From Neisseriaceae bacterium (GTDB taxonomy: Bacteria; Pseudomonadota; Gammaproteobacteria; Burkholderiales; Neisseriaceae), in NCBI GenBank assembly GCA_017991555.1, contig JAGOQM010000003.1, positions 270,881 to 334,880 of the forward strand: a stretch of DNA of 64,000 nt. Reading direction: 5' to 3'. Each line of letters starts with the position of its first letter. Positions within the stretch are counted from its first letter, which is position 1. Position numbers and translations under genes: made by a program. Of the stretch, positions 18,879-26,795 are shown in pieces. The notes below the pieces were generated by a model, which saw nothing but the letters and a program-made list of their open reading frames with translations, was not told the origin of the DNA and did not search any database.

Positions 18879-20186
18879 ATGCACTTATCTCCGACTGCGT
18901 TGGCGTTTGATCGCCAACACATCTGGCATCCCTATACCTCGATGTCACAGCCCTTGCCCACTTACCCCATTGTCAGCGCCCACGGCGTTCGCCTGCGTCT
19001 CAACGACGGCCGCGAACTGGTAGACGGCATGGCCTCTTGGTGGGCCGCGATCCACGGCTACAACCACCCCGCCCTCAATCAAGCGGCCAAAGACCAAATC
19101 GACCAAATGGCCCACGTTATGTTTGGGGGCATCACCCACCCGCCCGCCATTGCCCTATGTCAGCAATTAGTCGCCATGACGCCGGAGCCGCTTGAATGCG
19201 TCTTCCTCGCCGACTCAGGCTCGGTTGCGGTCGAAGTCGCCATGAAGATGGCGCTGCAGTACTGGCAGGCGCGCGGCGAAACCCGCCAAACCTTTCTGAC
19301 CCTACAACACGGCTATCATGGCGACACCTTTGGTGCCATGAGCGTGTGCGACCCACAAAACTCGATGCACAGCCTGTACCAAGGCTACTTGCCCGAACAC
19401 CTGTTCGTACCGGCACCACAATGCCGCTTTGACGACGCGTGGCAGCCACAAGATTTTGAGCCGTTCAAACGGGCTTTTTTAGCACAGCACCAGCGGCTGG
19501 CTGCGGTTATTTTGGAGCCCATTATTCAGGGTGCTGGCGGCATGCGCTTTTACCACCCGCAGTATTTAAAGCAGGTGGCCGAGCTGTGCCAGCAACACGG
19601 CGTGCTGCTGATTGCCGATGAAATCGCCACCGGCTTTGGCCGTACCGGCCAGCTGTTTGCCTGCAACCACGCCGACGTCAGCCCTGACATCATGTGCGTG
19701 GGCAAAGCCCTCACCGGCGGCTACATGACGCTGTCGGCCACCCTCACCACCCGCCACGTGGCCGACACCATCAGCAATGGGGCTGCTGGCTGCTTCATGC
19801 ACGGACCAACCTTCATGGGCAACCCTCTGGCCTGCGCCGTCGCCTCGGCTAGCCTGTCCTTATTAACCAGCCAACCTTGGGCAGAGCGGGTCAGCGCCAT
19901 CGAGGCCCAACTACGCGCCGAGCTGCTGCCTCTGTGCGCCCATGCCGACGTTGTCGCCGACGCACGCGTGCTGGGGGCCGTGGGCGTGATCGAAACCACC
20001 CGGCCAGTGAACACCGCCAGCCTACAGGCTTTTTTTGTGGCTCAGGGCGTGTGGATTCGCCCCTTTGGCCGCCTGATTTACATCATGCCGCCCTACGTCA
20101 TGAACGCAGAAGACTTGCATCAGCTCACGCAAGCGATTACCTTAGCGGTACAACGACCGGACGTGGTCTTCGGCACCCCAGGCTAG
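18879..20186 (+). CDS. bioA: Adenosylmethionine-8-amino-7-oxononanoate aminotransferase
   Basis: A 435-residue class-III aminotransferase using SAM as amino donor to make 7,8-diaminopelargonate, the step between BioF and BioD. The N-terminus DRQHIWHPYTSM is typical. Cofactor residues are Asp247 in LIADEIATGFGRTG and the Schiff-base Lys276 in CVGKALTGGYM. Trp54 and Trp55 (ASWWAAIHGYNHP) line the substrate pocket in the family. It is divergent from bioFCD, as in E. coli. Confidence 0.96.
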   Translation: MHLSPTALAFDRQHIWHPYTSMSQPLPTYPIVSAHGVRLRLNDGRELVDGMASWWAAIHGYNHPALNQAAKDQIDQMAHVMFGGITHPPAIALCQQLVAMTPEPLECVFLADSGSVAVEVAMKMALQYWQARGETRQTFLTLQHGYHGDTFGAMSVCDPQNSMHSLYQGYLPEHLFVPAPQCRFDDAWQPQDFEPFKRAFLAQHQRLAAVILEPIIQGAGGMRFYHPQYLKQVAELCQQHGVLLIADEIATGFGRTGQLFACNHADVSPDIMCVGKALTGGYMTLSATLTTRHVADTISNGAAGCFMHGPTFMGNPLACAVASASLSLLTSQPWAERVSAIEAQLRAELLPLCAHADVVADARVLGAVGVIETTRPVNTASLQAFFVAQGVWIRPFGRLIYIMPPYVMNAEDLHQLTQAITLAVQRPDVVFGTPG

Positions 20187-20215
20187 CCACGCCCACCCAT
20201 ACTTAAGGACGCTGC

Positions 20216-20752
20216 ATGAACTTAACCGAAACCTTTGTTTCCAGAGCACTCATTTTCGAAGGCAACATCATTAACCTCAGCGTGGACACGGTCACCTTGC
20301 CCAACGGTAAGGCCGCAACCCGTGAATTTGTCCACCACAATGGCGCCGCCTGCATTTTGGCCACCACCCCAGAACAGCAGGTCGTCTTGGTGCGCCAATA
20401 CCGCCATCCGGCCGGGCAAATCCTCTTGGAAGTGCCCGCCGGTAAGTTAGATCACGTGGACGAAGACCCTTTAGACTGCGCCCAACGTGAGCTGGCCGAA
20501 GAAACCCCTTACACCTGTGACACCCTCAGCTATGTGTGCCATTTTTTTAGCGCTCCCGGCTTTACCAACGAGGTGTTACACCTGTATCAGGCCAAAAACG
20601 TGGTGGCCAATAGTGCCTTAAGCGCTGACGAAGATGAGTTTGTAGAAACCGTGCTGATGAGCAAGGCAGAAGTGAAAGCGGCGCTGGCGGCGCATGAAAT
20701 TCAAGACGCCAAAACGCTGATCGCCTTACAGCATTGGCTGCTACAGGACTAA
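20216..20752 (+). CDS. Nudix hydrolase, ADP-ribose pyrophosphatase-like
   Basis: A 178-residue Nudix protein resembling ADP-ribose pyrophosphatase (NudF group), which splits ADP-ribose to AMP and ribose phosphate. The Nudix box runs from GKLDHVDEDP through AQRELAEET. It has six rather than five residues between Gly and Glu, and Pro (ETPYTC) where the box usually has Gly. The E-x7-RE-x2-EE metal-binding core is intact. VPAGKLD before the box and FFSAPGFTNEVLHLY after it are typical of the ADP-ribose subgroup. It lies 29 bases after bioA and may be co-transcribed. Confidence 0.85.
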   Translation: MNLTETFVSRALIFEGNIINLSVDTVTLPNGKAATREFVHHNGAACILATTPEQQVVLVRQYRHPAGQILLEVPAGKLDHVDEDPLDCAQRELAEETPYTCDTLSYVCHFFSAPGFTNEVLHLYQAKNVVANSALSADEDEFVETVLMSKAEVKAALAAHEIQDAKTLIALQHWLLQD

Positions 20753-20771
20753 GCACAGACACGGATGCACA

Positions 20772-20799
20772 CGGCCGCCCACGAAGGGCGGCTGTTTTT
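20772..20799 (+). terminator. Terminator after the Nudix gene
   Basis: Stem GCCGCCC/GGGCGGC with a 5-base loop, followed by TGTTTTT. Confidence 0.75.
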
Positions 20800-20875
20800 A
20801 TGGGTAGTGGGGATATTAAATGTGACGCTCTTTGCTGGGGGGGGCGGCTTTGGCTTTGGCGTGATCGAGTAGGCA

Positions 20876-21914
20876 AAGGCTGGTGGGTAGGCGACGCTTT
20901 ACCCACCGGCTTTAATGCCTCACCTCATGAGAACACAAAGACCCCGTGGGTCACGCCCCACCCTACGAAGAACCATAAACCATGGTTTTGTGAATGCCAA
21001 ATTATTTAAACTCGCCACCTTTCCTTTGGGTGAAGTACCGATTTCCCGCTAAAGCCGCCGAGTTGGGTTCTATCGGGCCGGATGAAGCTAGCAAATCGCT
21101 TGTGGCTGTCGACCACGCTTTGATAGGAGACAGAGCACTCTTGCTAGCGCCGGCCCGATGGGTTCCAGCGAGGGCACCCGCTAGGGCAGATTGTCGGGTG
21201 GCGTTTTCTTTGCATACTTTCTTTTGGCCACGCAAAAGAAAGTCTGTCGCCCTACAGGGCGAAACCCAACGACTGATCAATAGCGATGTTGCCGAAGCAT
21301 GAATGATTTTGAAAGGCTACTTTTAGTCAGGCATGACTTAAATTTGGGCGTTTGTTTCGCCGAGGGCGACGTCATTTCTTTTGCGTGGCCAAAAGAAACG
21401 AAGCAAAGAAAAGGCCACCCTGATCCCCGGTCACTTCGTGACTGCCCTCAGCAGAACCTATTGAGCCAGCGTAGGCAAGAGTGCTCCCCCTCCTATCAAA
21501 GCGTGGTCGGGCGCCACAAGCTTTTTGCCTGCTTCATCTGGCTCAATAGAACCTACTTCGATAGAACCTACTTCGGCGGCTCTACGGGACGGTACTTCAC
21601 CTAAAGGAGACGCGGTGAGAGGATTGGTGCAACTGAGGCACTTATTTTGCAAACCACAAACCATGGTTTTTAGCACTTTGTAGAGTGGATCGCGACCCAC
21701 GTCCCCTTTCGGTTACATGATCTCAAACATTAAAGCTGGTGGGTAGGCTACGCTTTACCACACCCTACTGCTACGGCTATCCAAGCGGATTGAAGCCACA
21801 ACAAACCATGGTCTATGGATGGCCAACATACCGTAATGTAGGTAAAGAGAAGCCTATCCACGCCCTCGCCTCATTCAGCCCTTTACCGGCAAGAAGATAA
21901 GCAAACCATGCTTT
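20876..21914. repeat. Composite interspersed repeat, copy A
   Basis: A gene-free stretch of about 1 kb made of modules that recur near 50.9 kb and 63.6 kb. Part 1 (20876-20976) holds a GGTGGGTA/TACCCACC hairpin and CCCTACGAAGAACCA. Part 2 (20977-21669) is bounded on both sides by AAACCATGGTTT and is a long imperfect inverted repeat: a diverged left arm (21029 to about 21270) and a right arm (about 21340-21601), each ending in GGTGAAGTACC or its complement. Part 3 (21658-21814) is again bounded by the palindrome and is closely similar, in the same strand orientation, to 63602-63756. No convincing gene is present. Confidence 0.85.
21029..21601. repeat. Inverted-repeat core of copy A
   Basis: Left end GGTGAAGTACC (21029-21039), right end GGTACTTCACC (21591-21601). 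Each arm contains a nested fold: left-arm helices 21072-21081/21150-21159 and 21087-21094/21141-21148; right-arm helix 21460-21469/21538-21547. Two small hairpins with TTTCTTTTG/CAAAAGAAA stems (21216-21243, 21375-21398) mark the inner part of each arm. Confidence 0.8.
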
Positions 21915-21966
21915 AGCCCCACAGAACCACTCCTCCTGGCAGCTCAACCAAAAAACCACGGCCACA

Positions 21967-21994
21967 AAAAAGACCGCACTCATGCGGTCTTTTT
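21967..21994 (-). terminator. Terminator after the PCuAC gene (bidirectional shape)
   Basis: Stem AAAAAGACCGCA/TGCGGTCTTTTT with loop CTCA, 23 bases beyond the stop of the copper chaperone gene. Confidence 0.85.
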
Positions 21995-22016
21995 AATCCT
22001 TCAACAGCCAATAAGC

Positions 22017-22496
22017 TTAATGGCCACTATGGTCCATAGGCGCAGCCGCCATGCCATTCACCATGCCCACACCGTTATTGACCTTCACGTTCACGGTTTG
22101 GCTAGGGGCGTTTTTGAATTTAAGCGTCACCTGATATTCATCATTCAACACCAAAGGCTTCGGCAATCGCATCAGCATCACGTGATAACTGCCCGGCTTT
22201 AAGGACACCGTTTGGCCTTTAGGCAAAGCAATGCCACCAGCCACTTCGCGCATGCGCATCACACCGTTATCCATAGCGGTGGTGTGTAATTCCGCCTGAG
22301 GGCTACGGGCGGTGGTGGCGGCGACCAACACATCGTCTTCGTCACCACTGTTTTTTAACTCTACAAAAATGGCGCCCATGGGCACGCTCGGCGCCGTCAT
22401 ACGGCTCCAGGCCTGCCCTACTTCAATCACGCTGGCCGCCTGAACGGTACCGGTTAAGCCTAATGCCAACAACAAACCCATTGCGGTTTTATTCAT
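22017..22496 (-). CDS. Periplasmic copper chaperone PCuAC
   Basis: A 159-residue exported protein of the PCuAC family (DUF461), which delivers Cu(I) for assembly of the CuA/CuB sites of cytochrome oxidases. A signal peptide (MNKTAMGLLLALGLTGTVQAA) is followed by the family copper site H-x10-M-x~22-H-x-M: His71, Met82, His105 and Met107. The C-terminus is Met/His-rich (MVNGMAAAPMDHSGH) and may add copper ligands. It is 24 bases downstream of dgkA on the same strand. Confidence 0.92.
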   Translation of the reverse strand: MNKTAMGLLLALGLTGTVQAASVIEVGQAWSRMTAPSVPMGAIFVELKNSGDEDDVLVAATTARSPQAELHTTAMDNGVMRMREVAGGIALPKGQTVSLKPGSYHVMLMRLPKPLVLNDEYQVTLKFKNAPSQTVNVKVNNGVGMVNGMAAAPMDHSGH

Positions 22497-22520
22497 CGGG
22501 AGATTCCTTTGTCTGTGTGC

Positions 22521-22934
22521 TTAGCCAAAATAGCGCCACAACGCAGCCGCCCAAAGAATAAACAGCGTCACCAACGCAACAGTTTGGGCGGCAGATGCCG
22601 TGTCCTTAGCGCGCTTGGCCAATGGATGCTGTTTGAGCGACGTATGGTCTACTGAAGCTTCAATAGCTGTATTTAATAATTCAACCATCAGGGTGAGGGC
22701 CGAACCCAAGATCAAAATGGACTGAGTCGCACTGCCGAACTTAAAGTAAAAAGACAGCGCCACCAAAACGATGTTGATGTACACCAGCTGTCGGAAGCCT
22801 TGCTCCTCCCAGGCAAATTTGATGCCCGCCTTAGAGTAGCCAAATGCATTCAGCACTCGCTTCACGCCCGTTTTGCCCTTAAACTCATTGCTCGATTCTG
22901 TATTCAAATCGTGACGATTCATATGTTCAGCCAT
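22521..22934 (-). CDS. dgkA: Diacylglycerol kinase
   Basis: A 137-residue inner-membrane kinase that recycles diacylglycerol to phosphatidate. After a hydrophilic N-terminus there is an amphipathic helix (AFGYSKAGIKFAWEEQGFRQ) and three membrane helices. The signature VELLNTAIEASVDH contains the catalytic Glu. It is a little longer than E. coli DgkA because of the N-terminal tail. It lies 14 bases downstream of gshB. Confidence 0.95.
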   Translation of the reverse strand: MAEHMNRHDLNTESSNEFKGKTGVKRVLNAFGYSKAGIKFAWEEQGFRQLVYINIVLVALSFYFKFGSATQSILILGSALTLMVELLNTAIEASVDHTSLKQHPLAKRAKDTASAAQTVALVTLFILWAAALWRYFG

Positions 22935-22948
22935 TTCAGAAGGTTTGA

Positions 22949-23917
22949 TTATAATTGATTTTCAACGCAGCGCGTCAACGCATCGACAAAATACTCGGCC
23001 ACGTTGCAATCGGTTTGCTGCATGATCTCTTGAAAGCAGGTTGGGCTGGTGACGTTGACTTCGGTTAAATAATCACCAATCACGTCTAAGCCCGCCAGCA
23101 AAATGCCACGCGATTTTAATTCAGGTCCCAGTGCTTTGGCAATCGCCCAGTCCCGTTCGCTTAGCGGCTGCGCCACTCCTCGCCCGCCGGCGGCCAGGTT
23201 GCCACGGGTTTCACCCTGTTGCGGAATGCGTGCCAACGCATACGGCATGGCCTCACCATCGATCACCAAAATCCGTTTGTCGCCGGCCACAATTTCGGGA
23301 ATGTAACGCTGCGCCATAATGGTGCGACTGCCCATCTGGGTCAACATTTCCAGCACGCTGCCCACGTTGGGGTCATCCTGACGCAGGCGGAAAATACCGC
23401 TGCCGCCCATGCCGTCTAGAGGCTTCACGATCACGTCTTGATGCTCAGCGATAAAGGCCTTAATGCTGTCCTGCTGCGACGACACCAGCGTGGGGGCGGT
23501 GAACTGGGCAAAATTCAAAATCGCCAATTTTTCATTAAAGTCGCGCATGGCTTGGCCACTGTTAAAGACTTTGGCCCCCTGCTTCGCCGCCAAGGTCAGC
23601 AGCTGGGTGGCGTACAAATACTCTAGGTCAAACGGTGGGTCGGTGCGCATGATCACCGCGTCAAACTGGCTCAGCGGCACGCGGCTTACGTCGTGCTCGG
23701 CGTACCAGCTGCGCTCGGTGTCCTCATAGGTCACGCTGGCATCTAAGGTGATTAAGGTGGCGTCGGTCATGACCACGCCGGCCTCAATCACCATTTGCCC
23801 GCTGAGACAATGATGCAGCTGATGGCCACGCTTGGCCAGCTCACGCATCATGGCATAGGTTGAATCTTTGTAAATTTTAAAGCCGCTTAGTGGGTCGGCA
23901 ATAAAGAGGACGTTCAT
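22949..23917 (-). CDS. gshB: Glutathione synthetase
   Basis: A 322-residue ATP-grasp enzyme that adds glycine to gamma-glutamylcysteine. The opening [22 protein letters not shown] and [18 protein letters not shown] are typical of the bacterial GshB N-terminal domain. The ATP-grasp core has [16 protein letters not shown], a Gly-rich loop [18 protein letters not shown], and [18 protein letters not shown] with metal-binding Glu and Asn. GAGG lies upstream of the ATG. It follows gshA with a terminator-like hairpin between them. Confidence 0.96.
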   Translation of the reverse strand: MNVLFIADPLSGFKIYKDSTYAMMRELAKRGHQLHHCLSGQMVIEAGVVMTDATLITLDASVTYEDTERSWYAEHDVSRVPLSQFDAVIMRTDPPFDLEYLYATQLLTLAAKQGAKVFNSGQAMRDFNEKLAILNFAQFTAPTLVSSQQDSIKAFIAEHQDVIVKPLDGMGGSGIFRLRQDDPNVGSVLEMLTQMGSRTIMAQRYIPEIVAGDKRILVIDGEAMPYALARIPQQGETRGNLAAGGRGVAQPLSERDWAIAKALGPELKSRGILLAGLDVIGDYLTEVNVTSPTCFQEIMQQTDCNVAEYFVDALTRCVENQL

Positions 23918-23934
23918 AAACTGATCCTTTTCAT

Positions 23935-23968
23935 CAAAAAACCGATGTACCTAAAAGGACACATCGGT
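23935..23968 (-). terminator. Hairpin with T tract between gshA and gshB
   Basis: On the minus strand, stem ACCGATGT/ACATCGGT with a 12-base loop and TTTTTT. It lies 8 bases after the gshA stop and 18 before the gshB start, so it could attenuate gshB expression from the gshA promoter. Confidence 0.75.
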
Positions 23969-23976
23969 CATTATTA

Positions 23977-25260
23977 TTAGGCCGATTTCGGCGCTGTGGC
24001 TTCCAGCTCTAAGGCTGCCGCCAATAAGGACAGGCGCGCCAAAACGCCGTAGGCATAGAAACGGTTGGGTGCACAGTGTGGGGTGGCCTCTTTATCTGGC
24101 AAACCGGCACATTCAAACGACAGGGGCACAAAATGCATGCCGCTGGCGTTTAGGTTTTCGTCCACGCCGCGACCGTTGTTTACGCGGTAAAAACCGCCAA
24201 TCACAAAGCGATCCATCATGTACACCACCGGCTCTGCCACGGCGCCCTCAACCTCTTCAAAGGTGTACACGCCCTCTTGCACGATGACCTCAGAAACCTC
24301 TAAGCCTTCTTTAACCACCGCCATTTTGTTGCGGTTTTTACGGTTTAAGCCACGCACTTCTTCGCCCGACTTCACGCTCATGACGCCCATGCCATAGGTA
24401 CCGGCATCGGCCTTTACGATGACGAATGGGTCTTCTGAGATGCCGTTGGCGGCGTATTTTGCGGCAATTTTGGCCAAGACGCGGTCAACCGTGGCGGCCA
24501 GCTCGTCTTCACCGGCGCGCGCTTGGAAATCCAAACCGGCACAGCCTTCAAAATATGGGTTAATCATCCACGAATCAATGCCAATCAACTCGGCAAACTC
24601 GGTCGCTACTTGGTCATAGGCGGCAAAGTGATGGGTTTTTTTACGGAAGGTCCAGCCCCCGTGTAGCGGCGGATAAATGTGTTGCTCAACGCCTTCCAAA
24701 ATGGCCGGCGTGCCCGCAGACAGGTCGTTGTTCAACAAAACCAAACAAGGGTTAAAACCATCGGCCAAGGTCACACGATTGCCCTCGCGTACCAGCGGTT
24801 CTAACAGCACATCGTGATCTAAAGCGGTTTTAAACGTTGTTGGCTCAGTCACTTCCGGGTTTAACGAGCCAAAGCGCACGTTAAAGCCAGCCTGATCCAA
24901 TATGTGTTTTAAGGCGTAAATGTTTTCTAAATAATAAGTATTGCGGGTGTGATTTTCAGGAATAATCAACACGCTTTTGGCTTCTGGGCACACTTTTTCA
25001 ACGGCACTTTGCGCCGCGGCCACGGCCAATGGTAATAATTCGGTATTTAAGTTATTAAAGCCACCTGGGAATAAGTTCAAATCTACCGGCGCCAACTTAA
25101 AGCCGCTGTTGCGTAAATCAACCGAACCATAAAATGGGGTTTGATGCTGTACCCACTTACTGCGAAACCAGGCTTCAATCGTGGCTTGGTTGTCCAGAAT
25201 GCATTGTTCTAATGCCAATAATGGCCCCTTTTGGGCGGTTGATAGATGAGGAACTGTCAT
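23977..25260 (-). CDS. gshA: Glutamate-cysteine ligase (proteobacterial GshA type)
   Basis: A 427-residue enzyme making gamma-glutamylcysteine, the first step of glutathione synthesis. The sequence (LAPVDLNLFPGGFNNL near 58, IIPENHTRNTYYLENIYAL, VKADAGTYGMGVMSVKSGEEV) matches the glutamate-cysteine ligase type found in many beta- and some gammaproteobacteria, unrelated in appearance to E. coli GshA. ATG 25260 (MTVPHLSTAQKG) is chosen; an open frame extends 19 codons upstream. gshB follows, so both steps are encoded together. Confidence 0.92.
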   Translation of the reverse strand: MTVPHLSTAQKGPLLALEQCILDNQATIEAWFRSKWVQHQTPFYGSVDLRNSGFKLAPVDLNLFPGGFNNLNTELLPLAVAAAQSAVEKVCPEAKSVLIIPENHTRNTYYLENIYALKHILDQAGFNVRFGSLNPEVTEPTTFKTALDHDVLLEPLVREGNRVTLADGFNPCLVLLNNDLSAGTPAILEGVEQHIYPPLHGGWTFRKKTHHFAAYDQVATEFAELIGIDSWMINPYFEGCAGLDFQARAGEDELAATVDRVLAKIAAKYAANGISEDPFVIVKADAGTYGMGVMSVKSGEEVRGLNRKNRNKMAVVKEGLEVSEVIVQEGVYTFEEVEGAVAEPVVYMMDRFVIGGFYRVNNGRGVDENLNASGMHFVPLSFECAGLPDKEATPHCAPNRFYAYGVLARLSLLAAALELEATAPKSA

Positions 25261-25618
25261 AAGATAAGATAACCTTGTGTGTGGTCGTGTCGATACCGAC
25301 CCTGTACGAATGATCAATAATGGCTTAAGCGCAAAATAAACAGTTAAAATACAAAAGCTTAAAAATACAGCAGCGCCATAGGCAATGGTTTACCACTATA
25401 TATATGGGCAAAAAACGTTTTCCCAACAGCTGACGTCAAAATTTACGCAACTTCACGTAGCGGCAGTTTAGCAAACCAACCTTAAACCCGTCTTAAAAAG
25501 TAGTGCATTCATGCTGGCCGTCACTGAGCCAGCGCAAACAGGCGGCACAATGACCTGTGCCCAGGGCCTAATTTGCATTAGAATAGCGCCTATATTACGT
25601 TAGAAGGACTTTGTGCGC
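25261..25618. other. Divergent intergenic region gshA/ubiH
   Basis: A gap of 358 bases between divergent genes, AT-rich in the first half. It should hold both promoters. TAGAAT and TATATT hexamers lie within about 45 bases of the ubiH start, but I could not assign a convincing -35. I see no gene, RNA or repeat here. Confidence 0.5.
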
Positions 25619-26776
25619 ATGAACTTACCCAGTCACACTCAAGTAGCCATTGTTGGCGCTGGCCCTGTGGGCACTTTACTCGCCTTGAAGCTACATCAGC
25701 AAGGCAAACGGGTGCTGCTGTTAGAAGCCCGGGCGCAAAACACCGTGGTAAGCGATCAGCGCACTTTGGCATTGTCGTATTTAAGCCTCACTGCCCTACG
25801 CGAAGCGGGGGTCGAACTGCCTCCGAGCGCCTTCACCGCCATTCACGAAGTCCACGTGTCGCAGCAAAACCATTTTGGCAAAACCCACATTCATCAAGAT
25901 GACTTAGGCCTGCCGGTTTTGGGCGCAGTGATTGATTACGCCACCCTCATTCAGGCGTGCGAAGCGGCCCTGGTGGCACAGGGCGTGCCGGTGGCTTGGG
26001 GCGCCTTAGTCGACACCGTCCACAGCAACGCCCATTATGCCAGCCTTGCCTTCCAGCACCAAGGCCAAGCCCAACTGCTGACCTGCGACTGGCTCACGCT
26101 GGCCGAAGGCGGTCATTTAATACAGCAGCTGCCCGCCCTCAAGCGCCGTGAGTTTAACTACGCGCAAACGGCGTTGGTGGCGACCCTCACGTTTGAACAG
26201 GCGCACCGAGGCATTGCCTTCGAGCGCTTTGCCGAAGCTGGCCCCTTTGTGCTCCTCCCTTATAAGGACCAACACCGCCTGGTCTGGACCCGCAGCAGCG
26301 CCGACGCCGAGCGCTTAAAGCAGGCCAGCCTGGCCGAATTTAAAATCGAGTTTGAAGCCGCCTTTGGCAGCCGCCTCGGCCCGCTGCTCAATCTGTCCCA
26401 CCCAGCTACCTTCCCTTTGCAGCTGAAGCAGCTCAACCAGGTGTCGACGGGCAAGGTCATTTGCATTGGCAATGCGGCCCAAACCATGCACCCAGTGGCC
26501 GCACAAGGCCTAAACCTAGGGCTTAGAGACGCACTGGTACTGGCCGAAACCATGGCCACCGAACACGCGTTGACCAACCCCCGCCTCGGCCAAGCATACG
26601 GTGCCAAGCGCCGTATTGACGCCCATGCGGTGGTGGGCTTTACCCACAGCCTGGTAACCCTATTTGAAGGCCACACCCCGCTCATGAACCACGGCCGCGG
26701 CATGGTCATGAGCGTGCTCGACGTGGTGCCTGCGCTGCGCAAGCGTTTTAGTCAAAGCCTGGTTTTTGGCCTTTAA
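25619..26776 (+). CDS. ubiH: 2-octaprenyl-6-methoxyphenol hydroxylase UbiH-like
   Basis: A 385-residue FAD monooxygenase of the ubiquinone pathway. The FAD-binding GAGPVGTLLALKL starts near residue 12. The second FAD motif reads IGNAAQTMHPVAAQGLNLGLRD; Asn and Gln replace the usual Asp and His of GDAAHT, a change I recall in E. coli UbiH, which supports the specific name. ATG 25619 has AGAAGGA 10 bases upstream; a GTG two codons earlier is possible. A second family member follows 19 bases later, so the pair probably does two ring hydroxylations. Confidence 0.82.
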   Translation: MNLPSHTQVAIVGAGPVGTLLALKLHQQGKRVLLLEARAQNTVVSDQRTLALSYLSLTALREAGVELPPSAFTAIHEVHVSQQNHFGKTHIHQDDLGLPVLGAVIDYATLIQACEAALVAQGVPVAWGALVDTVHSNAHYASLAFQHQGQAQLLTCDWLTLAEGGHLIQQLPALKRREFNYAQTALVATLTFEQAHRGIAFERFAEAGPFVLLPYKDQHRLVWTRSSADAERLKQASLAEFKIEFEAAFGSRLGPLLNLSHPATFPLQLKQLNQVSTGKVICIGNAAQTMHPVAAQGLNLGLRDALVLAETMATEHALTNPRLGQAYGAKRRIDAHAVVGFTHSLVTLFEGHTPLMNHGRGMVMSVLDVVPALRKRFSQSLVFGL

Positions 26777-26795
26777 GCTCAAGGAAAATCCCTTC

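Noticed and set aside
20994..21302. Open frames of about 60-100 codons inside the repeat copies
   Set aside because: They begin at different places, lack clear ribosome-binding sites and end differently in each copy; the base changes fit helix pairing better than protein conservation.
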